Below are positions 8,020-17,231 of a stretch of DNA of 25,279 nt, piece by piece. Each line of letters begins with the position of its first letter. Position 1 is the stretch's first letter. The notes beneath the pieces are model-generated. The model saw only the letters and a program-made list of their open reading frames with translations, made no database searches and was not told the origin of the DNA. The stretch comes from a virus. The position numbers were made by a program, and so were the translations under genes. Location: positions 2,553 through 27,831 of the IMG/VR virus record IMGVR_UViG_3300030061_003174; one strand, given 5' to 3'.

Positions 8020-9381
8020 TTAGAAACCTCCTAAACCACCGTGAGAGTCTGAACAACCACCTGCCGCACCAGTTCCCAAATTCAAATCTCCAAAATCTTG
8101 TGCATTACCGGTAGATGAAATATTTGCATAATCAATCACATTACTATTACCTGGATTAAGACCTCCTGCCCAAAGACCTCTAGTATTTGTTGAACCCGAG
8201 GCAGATCTTGTTCTTGCTTCTGTTAAATCACCAAAATAAACCGCATTTCCCTCTGTTGCAATAGTAATATAATCCATTACACTCAAAAGCACTGGTTGCT
8301 GACCACCAGCAAAAATACCACGAACATTATTGGAACATGCTGATTCAGCAAGCATTCTTCTTTCCGCTGTTAGATCACCAAACTTAAGTGCATTTCCTTT
8401 TGATGAAATAGTAACGTAATCAATAAGACTTTTAATTGGGGGATCCATGCCTCCTCCCCAAACTGCTCTTACTCCATTTGAGACAGCACCAGCAGAATAT
8501 CTACCTGTAAATAAATTTCCAAAATCAAGTGCATTTCCTAATGTTCCAATCTCAATGTAATCTATTACATCTACGGTTGCGGCCGATGGAGATGTAGTAT
8601 AACCACCACCAAATACTCCACGAGTTGATGAGGAAGCTCCTGACAGATATCCTCTATTTGTGGTTGATAAGTTGCCAAAATCTGCCCCAGTTCCTCCTGA
8701 TGCAATGGCCACATAATCAATCGTATTTTGATAAGCACCACCAGCCCATATGCCACGAATTGCTGATGAGCAGGATGTTACATTACTTCTTGCTTCAGTA
8801 AGATCTCCAAAAAATTCAGAATTTCCAAACGTGTTTATATTAATCTTTTGGATTGTGGTAACATTACCTGGAGTAACTCCACCACCATTTAACATACGAC
8901 CAGCAGCACCACCTCTACTATATGAATTTACTGTCTTCCAATTATTTCCATCAAAGAACTCAAGTGTTCCGAAGTCTTGGTTAAATCTAGTTGTTCCTGC
9001 TTCTGGTGCAGCGTCTCTATTGTTTGTTTCTCCAAGAGGAACAGCAAACTTATCAGTGACAGTGAGTGTCTTTGTCTTTCCTACTTCTACTGTTGAACCA
9101 GATGATACTGTTGTTTCTCCAGTAATTCTAATCTCACCAGATAGAGAACTGAAAGGACCACTCGTCCCATTATCAATAACAATACTATTTGTAATGCCTT
9201 GTTGAGTTTGTTGGAAACCTTGATACTCTTTAAAAGTTGATACTCCACTACCACCGGCAGCACCTTCTGCTACAATATTACCAATAACTTCTAAAGTGGC
9301 AGTCGGATTTGTCGTTCCGATTCCGACTTGCTCATTCTCAATATTGAATTGTGTGGATAAACCAATCCTTATACTTGGCAT
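8020..9381 (-). CDS. Fibre-stem plus six-bladed propeller protein (453 aa)
   Basis: Predicted tail-fibre-type protein. The N terminus MPSIRIGLSTQF is followed by EQVGIGTTNPTATLEVIGNI, an I-G-I-G-T-T-x-P-T-x-x-L-x-V-x-G motif found at the start of many phage fibre proteins and also in the 1604-aa protein here. A stem with short beta-rich repeats follows. Near residues 125-150 is the module GTTRFNQDFGTLEFFDGNNW. Six kelch-like repeats run from about residue 161 to the end, finishing DSHGGLGGF. A late promoter motif at 9400..9407 precedes it. Its last GGA GGT codons serve the next gene. Confidence 0.88.
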   Translation of the reverse strand: MPSIRIGLSTQFNIENEQVGIGTTNPTATLEVIGNIVAEGAAGGSGVSTFKEYQGFQQTQQGITNSIVIDNGTSGPFSSLSGEIRITGETTVSSGSTVEVGKTKTLTVTDKFAVPLGETNNRDAAPEAGTTRFNQDFGTLEFFDGNNWKTVNSYSRGGAAGRMLNGGGVTPGNVTTIQKININTFGNSEFFGDLTEARSNVTSCSSAIRGIWAGGAYQNTIDYVAIASGGTGADFGNLSTTNRGYLSGASSSTRGVFGGGYTTSPSAATVDVIDYIEIGTLGNALDFGNLFTGRYSAGAVSNGVRAVWGGGMDPPIKSLIDYVTISSKGNALKFGDLTAERRMLAESACSNNVRGIFAGGQQPVLLSVMDYITIATEGNAVYFGDLTEARTRSASGSTNTRGLWAGGLNPGNSNVIDYANISSTGNAQDFGDLNLGTGAAGGCSDSHGGLGGF

Positions 9382-9399
9382 TATGTCTACACTTTCCTA

Positions 9400-9407
9400 T
9401 ATTTATT
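9400..9407 (-). promoter_or_regulatory. T4-type late promoter, AATAAATA
   Basis: AATAAATA on the minus strand lies in the 31-base gap between the 493-aa and 453-aa genes, about 19 bases before the ATG at 9381. It is followed by AGGAAAG as a likely ribosome-binding site. It matches the NATAAATA late motif seen at five other places in this window. Confidence 0.6.
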
Positions 9408-9412
9408 AGTCA

Positions 9413-10894
9413 TCAGAAACCTCCTAGTCCACCGTGTGAGTCTGAGACTTTTGGATTAAAGTTTCCATGAATTCCAGAGTCTCCAAAATCTGTTGCAGAA
9501 CCAGAAGTGCTAAATGTAATTTCATCCAAATAATGTGCTACGTTATTTGTTCCAGTAAAAGGTGATTGTCCAGGACCAAAAACACCTTTGGTTGCACTAC
9601 TCATACCACCAGACGAAGCAGTTTGGTGTAATCCATTCATTTCTCCAAAATCAGTGCCATTTCCATTAGATGCAAATGTGATGTAATTTATTACTGAACT
9701 CCCAGTTGGTGATATATTATAACCACCACAAAATATTCCTCTTACTGAATTGCCAACGGTTCCAGAACCACTAGTAACTTGAAATACATCACCAAAAAAT
9801 GTTGTATTTCCTTTAGATGCAATATTAATAGACCTCAAAGTAGTGCTACCATTTCCATCACCAAAAACTGCTTTTGTTGGACTTCCTATTCCCTGTATGT
9901 TTCTACCTGCAACATGATCTCCAAAATCAATTGCATCACCAAGAGTTGACATTTCAATATAATCTATACTATCTGTATCTGTATTTGGGTGAACACATCC
10001 ACCAGCAAATAATCCCCTTGTCGATGATGACACTGCTCCGTGACTTCTTACTCTATTATTTAAATCGCCAAAATCAATTGCATTTCCCTGAGATGCTGTA
10101 GTAATATATTGAATATCATTTTGTTCCTCACCAGGACTTTCAGCAGTTCCACCACCTTTTATTGATCTTGTAGAACTTCCTAGACATGCAGCACTTTCTC
10201 TTGGACCCCCATTTTCTAGACTTCCAAAATCTTGTACATTACCTCTTGTTGAAATTTGAATATAAGAAATATTTGCAATTGCTGCACCTGCTGTATCTGG
10301 TGCAGGATATTGTCTACCACCCATAATGACACCACGACCACTTCTGGTTGTATTATCTACCTGTCTCCAACCATTACCATCATGGAACTCAATGGTCTTA
10401 AAGTCATAGTTATAATATAATTGACCTGGTTTTGGTTTATATGGTCTCTCATTTGTTCCGCCACTTGGAGGTGTGAAAGTATTGAAGACTTTCAGACACT
10501 CTACTTGACTACCACCTGCAAGGTTTACATCTGTGGTGTCAATGTTTGATGCAGTTTTTCCATTTGCATCAGTAGTAGTTCCGACACCAACTTCGGCAGT
10601 TCCAAGACCCACAATACCAATCGTGACTGTGACACCAGTTCCAACAATAATCTCACCAGACAATGATGCCTTGAGACCATTACCAAACTCAAGTGTGGTG
10701 CTCTCTACAATTTGATTGTCTGCTCTCAGGAATCCTTCATATGCAGTTAGTGATGATACACCACTGGCATAAAGGTCTTGTCCCTTGACGACACCAACTA
10801 CATCAACTCTCTCTTGTGCGGTGATGGTATTGATTCCAAGATTACCATTCTTGAGTGTTAGATCATCACCAAACTCGCGTCTTATATTTGCCAT
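9413..10894 (-). CDS. Fibre-stem plus six-bladed propeller protein (493 aa)
   Basis: Predicted tail-fibre-type protein. The N terminus (MANIRREFGDDLTLKNGNLG, then INTITAQERVDVVGVVKG) is the fibre-start motif. A stem with Val/Gly/Thr-rich short repeats follows. Around residues 155-180 is the module G-Q-L-Y-Y-N-Y-D-F-K-T-I-E-F ... GNGWRQV. Six kelch-like repeats start near residue 185 with GRGVIMGG and end DSHGGLGGF. Blades 4 and 6 are degenerate (FGDGNGSTTLRSINIASKGN; FGPGQSPFTGTNN). The ATG is 1 base after the stop of the 497-aa gene, with GGAGGT from that gene's tail. Its binding target is unknown. Confidence 0.88.
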   Translation of the reverse strand: MANIRREFGDDLTLKNGNLGINTITAQERVDVVGVVKGQDLYASGVSSLTAYEGFLRADNQIVESTTLEFGNGLKASLSGEIIVGTGVTVTIGIVGLGTAEVGVGTTTDANGKTASNIDTTDVNLAGGSQVECLKVFNTFTPPSGGTNERPYKPKPGQLYYNYDFKTIEFHDGNGWRQVDNTTRSGRGVIMGGRQYPAPDTAGAAIANISYIQISTRGNVQDFGSLENGGPRESAACLGSSTRSIKGGGTAESPGEEQNDIQYITTASQGNAIDFGDLNNRVRSHGAVSSSTRGLFAGGCVHPNTDTDSIDYIEMSTLGDAIDFGDHVAGRNIQGIGSPTKAVFGDGNGSTTLRSINIASKGNTTFFGDVFQVTSGSGTVGNSVRGIFCGGYNISPTGSSVINYITFASNGNGTDFGEMNGLHQTASSGGMSSATKGVFGPGQSPFTGTNNVAHYLDEITFSTSGSATDFGDSGIHGNFNPKVSDSHGGLGGF

Positions 10895-10895
10895 T

Positions 10896-12389
10896 TTAGA
10901 AACCTCCTAATCCGCCATGTGAGTCTGATGCTACACCCATTGCATCTCTTGGTTTTGATAAATCACCAAAATCAAGTGCATTACCTGCTGTTGCAATTGT
11001 AACATACTCTATAGTATCTGTTATGGTTGGAGATCTTCCACCATTATTAACTCCTCTTGTATTTGAACTATTTCCTCTCTTATACTGAGCTGCTACAGTT
11101 GCCTCACCAAAATATTGTGTATTTCCTCCAGAGGCAATAGTAACATATTCTATTGAACCGATCATAGCTATCGGATTATTACCACCTAACCATATTCCAC
11201 GAGTCGGGGAAGAAAATCCTGCCATACTAGTTCTTCTCTCAATTAAAGTACCAAAATCTATTGCATCTCCTTTTGATGATATGATTACAGAATCAATCAT
11301 ATTATAATTAGTGCCACTATTATTTCCTCCACCCCATAAACCTCTTGTTGGGGATGATAGTCCATGGCAAGAGTGTTTTGCAATAGTTAAATCTCCAAAG
11401 TCAAGTGCATTACCAAGGGTATGTATTTGAACATAGTCAATAATATTTTGTGCCGAATAACCAGCACCCATTAATCCACGAGTTGATGAAGACAAACCAT
11501 TTCTTCCCCAACTAGCAGTTGTGGTTCCATCACCAAAATCAATTGCATTACCTGCAGATGCAATAGTTATATAGTCAATTGTATTTGTATATGCAGGAGT
11601 TCCTCCACCAGAGAATAAACCTCTAGTATTGGAAGACATTGCAGTTTTCATTGCACCAGACTCTGTTAGAATTCCAAAATCAATTGCATTTCCGAGTGTT
11701 GATGTTTGAATATATTCAATCATATTGGTCATGGCTGGAGCATATCCACCACCAAATACTGCACGACCACTTTGTCCTTGATTATAAGTGAATTGTCTCC
11801 ACTCATTTCCATTGAAGAACTCAAGTGTATTCAAATCATCATTAAATCTTACGGTTCCTTCTATTGGATTATCTTTTCTATCATTACTTCCACCACAAGG
11901 AACAGAGAAGTGATCAGTGACTGATACTTGTTCTAGTGATCCTGCACAAACATATGATGAGTGACTGTGTGGGTCATACTCACCAATGGTTGTAAGACCA
12001 ACCATCTCTGTGTTGGTGATATTTAAGATCTGACCATCATCAATGACCAGATCCTCAGAGAGCGTATTGAAATATTGATCATCTCCGTGATGAACACCCC
12101 CCAGATCAGTGAATCCTGTCTCGGTTTCATAGTATTGAACTGACGTTATTATACCAGCACCAGTTTGAAGACCAACAGTTGCAAAACCAATTGATGATGC
12201 CTTATTGATGTGCTGATTCTGTGCAACAAAACCACCATAGGATGTGAGTGTGGCAACACCAGTGATTGCAAAGTCACCTTTAATTGCTCCTGCAACATCA
12301 AGAGCACTAGTCGGTGTTGTTGACCCTATACCAATATTTTCATTTTTGAGAACAAAGTCTGATCCAAAACCAGAACGAATAGCAGGCAT
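10896..12389 (-). CDS. Fibre-stem plus six-bladed propeller protein (497 aa)
   Basis: First gene of the propeller array in the direction of transcription. The N terminus (MPAIRSGFGSDFVLKNENIG) runs into IGSTTPTSALDVAGAIKGD, the fibre-start motif also seen in the 453-aa and 1604-aa proteins. A stem of about 130 residues follows. Near residues 175-200 is GTVRFNDDLNTLEFFNGNEW. Six kelch-like repeats run from about residue 208 (GRAVFGGG) to DSHGGLGGF. All six blades keep the DFG or YFG core, and two have changed the following residues (DFGILTE, YFGEATV). The ATG lies 10 bases after the stop of the 1604-aa gene, and no late promoter motif is visible in that gap. Confidence 0.88.
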   Translation of the reverse strand: MPAIRSGFGSDFVLKNENIGIGSTTPTSALDVAGAIKGDFAITGVATLTSYGGFVAQNQHINKASSIGFATVGLQTGAGIITSVQYYETETGFTDLGGVHHGDDQYFNTLSEDLVIDDGQILNITNTEMVGLTTIGEYDPHSHSSYVCAGSLEQVSVTDHFSVPCGGSNDRKDNPIEGTVRFNDDLNTLEFFNGNEWRQFTYNQGQSGRAVFGGGYAPAMTNMIEYIQTSTLGNAIDFGILTESGAMKTAMSSNTRGLFSGGGTPAYTNTIDYITIASAGNAIDFGDGTTTASWGRNGLSSSTRGLMGAGYSAQNIIDYVQIHTLGNALDFGDLTIAKHSCHGLSSPTRGLWGGGNNSGTNYNMIDSVIISSKGDAIDFGTLIERRTSMAGFSSPTRGIWLGGNNPIAMIGSIEYVTIASGGNTQYFGEATVAAQYKRGNSSNTRGVNNGGRSPTITDTIEYVTIATAGNALDFGDLSKPRDAMGVASDSHGGLGGF

Positions 12390-12399
12390 ATTATATTAC

Positions 12400-15300
12400 C
12401 TATACAGTTACGGTTGATATCTTAGTGGTGACCGTTGCAATTCCAGAAGTCACCATGTTGACTCTCAATTCGGCATTTGAACCATTAATCGCACCATCGA
12501 ATGATCCAATCATAGAATCTCCGGTTGAGACTGCTGCTTGTTCAATGACCGTCACCGTTGTGCCATCATGTATCATTAAGTATTTGCCAACCTGGTATTC
12601 ATCGATTTGAACAATCTGTGCGATGACCTCGGCAGAACGGAAGGATGCGGTTGCGAAAGAACCAACACCGACCGCACTGGTGCTTGATACATTTGTATCA
12701 ACCTCTTCTGCTCCACCGCCTCCACCAATGGCACCCCAAGAGTCGGTGTATCCTTCAAAGGCACCATCATCACTATTATATCTCAGATCACCTGCAGTAG
12801 GAGAACCTGGTCTTTGTGCTGTTGAACCTACCGGAAGTTTAACTCCACCTGTTCCACTAAAATCAGCACCATCAGTCGTGGTTTCAAATCTCTTGGCAGT
12901 ATTAAAATATAGTTCTACATTGCCATCATTATTACAAATAATAGCATTATCAGAACCACCATTCTGAATGATTACATCATCAGTAGCTCTAATAATTACA
13001 TCATCACCAGTGCTTCTTAAAATCAGATCGCCCGTACTATTATCTACATAAGAATCAGTTCCATCGTGATAAATCTGTAAGTCATCACCGGCACCAAACA
13101 TTGCCTTATTATTGTCACCAAATAATACCGAAGATCCTATGGAAACATTACCATTGAATGTAGAAATACCAGCAACCTGAAGTTCATCAAGGTCGGTTTG
13201 TCCATCAACATCTAAACCACCGGTACTAACATCTAATTGGACGAAAGATGAAACTCCAGTCGCATTAACATTAACAAGACTTCCTAAGAAATTAACATTA
13301 CCACCAGAAGTTATACGAACTCTCTCAACAAGACCACTGGAACCAGTAGAAGTCTTCAGCACCATATCATGGTCTGCTGAACTATTTTGATCTGCTGCAA
13401 CAGCAACACCTCTACTATTTGGTAAATACAGTGCAGATTTACCAATAAAGAGTGTTTGTTCTCCAGTTCCACCAGTGCCTTGTATCATTACATCACCAAT
13501 GGTGTGTAACTTTGCCGATGGATTAGTCAGTCCAATACCAACATTACCAGTAGAAGTTATACGAAGTCTTTCTGCTGTGGTAGTTGTATCATTATTTGTA
13601 TAGAATACCAGATCAGTTGGCATATCATCACTGGCAACACTAGATTGAACTATGGCATCAATCTTTGCACCTTCTAGCATTGTGGTGCCATCAGTACCTT
13701 GGAAACTAATAAATCCTAACCCATCACCATCTTGAACAATCGTATCTGATCCATCAGAAGTTCCTCTACTCTTACCCAATATTATACCACCATCAAATGC
13801 ATCATTAGAATTTCTAGTAATGCTCATTCTGGAAGTTGGTTGTGTCAGTCCTTCAATTTGGAACTGACATCCTACATTCGTGCTATTATCCCAATCGGTT
13901 CTACCTGCACTTCCTATAGAAACTGTACCAGCAGCACTAACACGAATTCTTTCATTACCAGAAGTCTCTACAGTGAATGTATCAGCAGCAGGGAATCTTA
14001 ATGCAGTATTAGTATCACCAGTATGAACAATCTTATCTGCAATTGAGAAGTCTCCAGTTGCACCCGATGCATTTGATGCAGTTCCAGTTAAAGCACCAAC
14101 AAATGTAGTGGCAGTGACAACACCAGTAACATCTAATCCACCTGCAAGTATTCTTACATTATCATTGAATGTGGATACACCAGCAATTACTATTGATCGT
14201 GCCTGTATATTAATGCCTTGAGTACCAACACCAGTTAAGTTTGCACCTGAACCTACAAAACTTGTTGCCGTTACAACACCTGCTTTACCTAACTGAATAG
14301 CAGTGCCAACTTGAATTTCATTATCGGCATCGATGGACGGATATGCGGTATTGAATACTGCCTTAGCAGAGAATGTAGATACACCAGCAACTTGAAGTTC
14401 ATCAAGGTCGGTTTGTCCATCAACATCAAGTCCGGCATTAATATCAACAGCACCACTGAATAAACATGTGCCATCAGCACTGATACGAAGTCTTTCTGTA
14501 GTTGTTGATGCTCCGTCAGATGTTGTTTTGAATTCAATTCTTCCGGGCATATCATTACTGCCAGGAGTTCCATCTACTTTGACTACAATTTCTGCTCCCA
14601 CAGAATTGAAATCAGATCCATCAGCTCCAGCAAAGTGAAGACTTCCAAGAAGATCACCACTGCTAACAGCAGTTGAAGCACTATTATCTAAATCTCTTCC
14701 TTTGGCAAAATTAAGTTGAGGACCAGAAGCATTTGCCTGAGTATACATCAGGCTAAGTGCCCTATCACCAACGGTGCCAAAAATCTGAGTCTGTGCTGCT
14801 GAGAAATTAATGGTGGTACTTTCGTCTGTTCCTATGGCAACGACACCGTTATTACGAACACGAAGTCTTTCACTACCAGCAGTTTCTACACTGAATGTAT
14901 TAGCAGCAGGGAATCTAATCGCGGTATCAGTATCACCAGTATGAACAATCTTATCTGCAATTGAGAAGTCTCCGGTTGCACCTGATGCATTTGATGCAGT
15001 TCCAGTTACATCTCCAGTTAGATTACCATTAATAGTGCTACTAAAGGTGGATACACCGGCAACAATCAGTTCATCTAAGTTGGTAAGTCCCTCTACATCA
15101 ACACCGGCAACACCAATGTCTAATGCTCCATCAATCTTAACCGTGCCAGTAAATGTAGAGACACCGGCAACAACAAGTTCATCTAAGGTTGCCTGTCCAT
15201 CTACATCAATACCACCAGTGCTTACATCTAACTGAGTGAAGGATGCAATACCAGCAACATTTAACTGATCAATATTAGCACCACCAGCAACATCTAATCT

Positions 15301-17214
15301 ATTATTAACATCTGCAAGAGCACTGAATGTAGCAACACCAGCAACTACAACTTCATCTAAGGTTGCTTGTCCATCTACATCAATACCACCAGTGCTGACA
15401 TCTACTGAAAGTGCAGTCAGGACACCAATAGCACCAACATCAAGTCCACTACCGGCAACTAGATTGATTCCTGTAGCAGTAATGATTCCTGATGCACCAA
15501 TATCTCCGGTGACGGAAAGATCTCCAACAACATTAGTATTAGCATTAAAGGTTGATACACCGGCAACAACCAGTTCATCAAGATCTGATTGACCATCAAC
15601 TTCAAATCCGCCAGTGCTGACAAATAATTTCTCAGCAGTTCCAACACCACTGACTCTTAACTGAACAGTCGTGGTTGTTCCAGAAACATTAACATCAGTA
15701 AGATTTGAAGAACCAATGGTGTTAATACCAGGAAGATTCGTAATACCAGAACCATCACCGATAAATTTTAATGCAGAAACAATACCAGTTACATGTAAGT
15801 TGTCGCCAAGTATGGTGACACCAGTTCCAATATTAACTTCACTATTAACATCAAAATTAACGGCACCTTGGAATGTGGCAACACCAGCAACAACCAGTTC
15901 ATCTAAATCAGCCTGACCATCTACATCAATTCTAACAAATGATGAAATACCAGCAGCATTAATACCCGTGGTGACTCCAGAAATAGTTAAAGAATCTGCG
16001 GTTAATCCACCAACTACACCAACACCATTATCAATATCTACAGAATCAGTAAATGTTGATACACCGGAAGTTACAATTAAACCTCCAGCATCGACTCTGA
16101 CTCCTGTTCTTGCAGTTACAATTCCAAGTGAATCTATATTAGTTTTATCTTCTGCAGTTAAAGTTCCGGCAATTGTTACATTACCACTGAATTCTGCCGA
16201 AACAGCAACGATGTTCCCGGTAAAAGTAGATACACCAGCAACAACAACTTCATCTAAATTAGTGAGTCCATCTACATCGAGTCCACCAGTGCTGACATCG
16301 AGTTGTGGGAAAGTTGAAACACCAGTAACATTTAAGGTGCTTCTAATTGTTGCCGGATAGTTGGTATTAACAACATTCGCATTCGTTTGAATAGCATTAC
16401 CCATGTATTGGTGGCTACTACATTGATAATGAAGAACTGTTGGAGTTTCATCAGTTATTGTTATTTCAGTATATGTGTCTTGAAAATTGACATTTGTATC
16501 ATATTGAGTTGTCTTATCTGCTTCAAGATAGAATCTGAAAGGATGACTTCCGGTATTGTTATTCGTAAATCTATATGTTCTTCCGGGTGTTAATGTTAGG
16601 AATGGAGATTGAATTCCATCGATTACATAGGCATTGCCACTTCCTGTTCCATTATATCTGTGAGTAGAATCCTTACTTGCAACAGTAACCGCAAGTGTGA
16701 CCGTGCTTCCAAAAGGAGCAGCAGTATATTCGTATCCCTTAATTATATCTGTCGCATTGATAGCAGAACTGAATGTGGCAACACCGGCAACGTTCAGATC
16801 ATCTAACTGAGTATCTCCATCTACATCAAGAGTGCTATTAATATCTACAGCATTACTAAAGGTTGCAACACCAGCAACGACAACCTCATCTAAATCTGCC
16901 TGACCATCAACATCCAGTCCGGCATTTACATCGACAGCACCACCGAATGTAGATACACCAGTAACATTTGCAGTTTCTACAGTAATGCTAGCAGGAACAT
17001 CACCAGTTCCGGTAATCTCAAGTTTTCCTACCGTAGTAGTTCCTTCTACAATCGCATCACCACGAATCTCTAATTGTACAGTGGGATCAAAAGAAGTTGT
17101 GCCAATACCAGCACGACCAACTACCTCTAGCACCTTTGTGTCTTCGGTACTTCCTTCTATACCAATTTTTTGCTGCTGTTGTCTGCCGCTAAGAAAACGA
17201 ATTGGTGCTGCCAT
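12400..17214 (-). CDS. Giant repeat-rich tail-fibre protein with embedded cupredoxin-like domain (1604 aa)
   Basis: Predicted long fibre or virion appendage protein. Residues 18-60 carry the fibre-start motif IGIEGSTEDTKVLEVVGRAG followed by IGTTSFDPTVQLEI. About a dozen copies of an approximately 25-residue repeat, VDGQ-x-x-LDELVVAGVSTF with variants, are spread over the protein and suggest an elongated, probably trimeric beta-structured shaft (inference). Residues about 172-283 form a distinct insert, GRTYRFTNNNTGSHPFRF ... LHYQCSSHQYMGNAI, with His224, Cys265, His268 and Met271 placed like type 1 copper ligands. Two nearly identical segments (GDFSIADKIVHTGDT and flanks) form an internal 918-base-offset repeat. 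Near the C terminus is the module QRPGSPTAGDLRYNSDDGAF ending W-G-A-I-G followed by a Gly run. The ribosome-binding site is GTAGGT. Confidence 0.9.
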   Translation of the reverse strand: MAAPIRFLSGRQQQQKIGIEGSTEDTKVLEVVGRAGIGTTSFDPTVQLEIRGDAIVEGTTTVGKLEITGTGDVPASITVETANVTGVSTFGGAVDVNAGLDVDGQADLDEVVVAGVATFSNAVDINSTLDVDGDTQLDDLNVAGVATFSSAINATDIIKGYEYTAAPFGSTVTLAVTVASKDSTHRYNGTGSGNAYVIDGIQSPFLTLTPGRTYRFTNNNTGSHPFRFYLEADKTTQYDTNVNFQDTYTEITITDETPTVLHYQCSSHQYMGNAIQTNANVVNTNYPATIRSTLNVTGVSTFPQLDVSTGGLDVDGLTNLDEVVVAGVSTFTGNIVAVSAEFSGNVTIAGTLTAEDKTNIDSLGIVTARTGVRVDAGGLIVTSGVSTFTDSVDIDNGVGVVGGLTADSLTISGVTTGINAAGISSFVRIDVDGQADLDELVVAGVATFQGAVNFDVNSEVNIGTGVTILGDNLHVTGIVSALKFIGDGSGITNLPGINTIGSSNLTDVNVSGTTTTVQLRVSGVGTAEKLFVSTGGFEVDGQSDLDELVVAGVSTFNANTNVVGDLSVTGDIGASGIITATGINLVAGSGLDVGAIGVLTALSVDVSTGGIDVDGQATLDEVVVAGVATFSALADVNNRLDVAGGANIDQLNVAGIASFTQLDVSTGGIDVDGQATLDELVVAGVSTFTGTVKIDGALDIGVAGVDVEGLTNLDELIVAGVSTFSSTINGNLTGDVTGTASNASGATGDFSIADKIVHTGDTDTAIRFPAANTFSVETAGSERLRVRNNGVVAIGTDESTTINFSAAQTQIFGTVGDRALSLMYTQANASGPQLNFAKGRDLDNSASTAVSSGDLLGSLHFAGADGSDFNSVGAEIVVKVDGTPGSNDMPGRIEFKTTSDGASTTTERLRISADGTCLFSGAVDINAGLDVDGQTDLDELQVAGVSTFSAKAVFNTAYPSIDADNEIQVGTAIQLGKAGVVTATSFVGSGANLTGVGTQGINIQARSIVIAGVSTFNDNVRILAGGLDVTGVVTATTFVGALTGTASNASGATGDFSIADKIVHTGDTNTALRFPAADTFTVETSGNERIRVSAAGTVSIGSAGRTDWDNSTNVGCQFQIEGLTQPTSRMSITRNSNDAFDGGIILGKSRGTSDGSDTIVQDGDGLGFISFQGTDGTTMLEGAKIDAIVQSSVASDDMPTDLVFYTNNDTTTTAERLRITSTGNVGIGLTNPSAKLHTIGDVMIQGTGGTGEQTLFIGKSALYLPNSRGVAVAADQNSSADHDMVLKTSTGSSGLVERVRITSGGNVNFLGSLVNVNATGVSSFVQLDVSTGGLDVDGQTDLDELQVAGISTFNGNVSIGSSVLFGDNNKAMFGAGDDLQIYHDGTDSYVDNSTGDLILRSTGDDVIIRATDDVIIQNGGSDNAIICNNDGNVELYFNTAKRFETTTDGADFSGTGGVKLPVGSTAQRPGSPTAGDLRYNSDDGAFEGYTDSWGAIGGGGGAEEVDTNVSSTSAVGVGSFATASFRSAEVIAQIVQIDEYQVGKYLMIHDGTTVTVIEQAAVSTGDSMIGSFDGAINGSNAELRVNMVTSGIATVTTKISTVTV
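13951..14090 (-). repeat. Internal direct repeat in the 1604-aa fibre gene, copy 1
   Basis: This 140-base segment aligns without gaps to 14869-15008, offset 918 bases (306 codons). It encodes GDFSIADKIVHTGDTNTALR and flanking residues. Differences are scattered single bases, so the copies are diverged rather than identical. Confidence 0.85.
14869..15008 (-). repeat. Internal direct repeat in the 1604-aa fibre gene, copy 2
   Basis: Partner of 13951-14090. It encodes GDFSIADKIVHTGDTDTAIR and flanks. The ungapped, frame-preserving offset points to duplication of a shaft segment within the gene. Confidence 0.85.
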
Positions 17215-17231
17215 TTTACCTACTTAAATTA

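Noticed and set aside
91-12389. CRISPR array or diversity-generating retroelement
   Set aside because: The recurring motifs are codon-level repeats of propeller blades without constant-length spacers. No reverse transcriptase gene or matching template repeat is seen in this window.
91-12389. Galactose-oxidase-type kelch enzyme
   Set aside because: The blades resemble kelch in Gly-Gly placement, but no copper-radical active-site motif is seen and the context is structural, so an adhesin is more likely than an enzyme.
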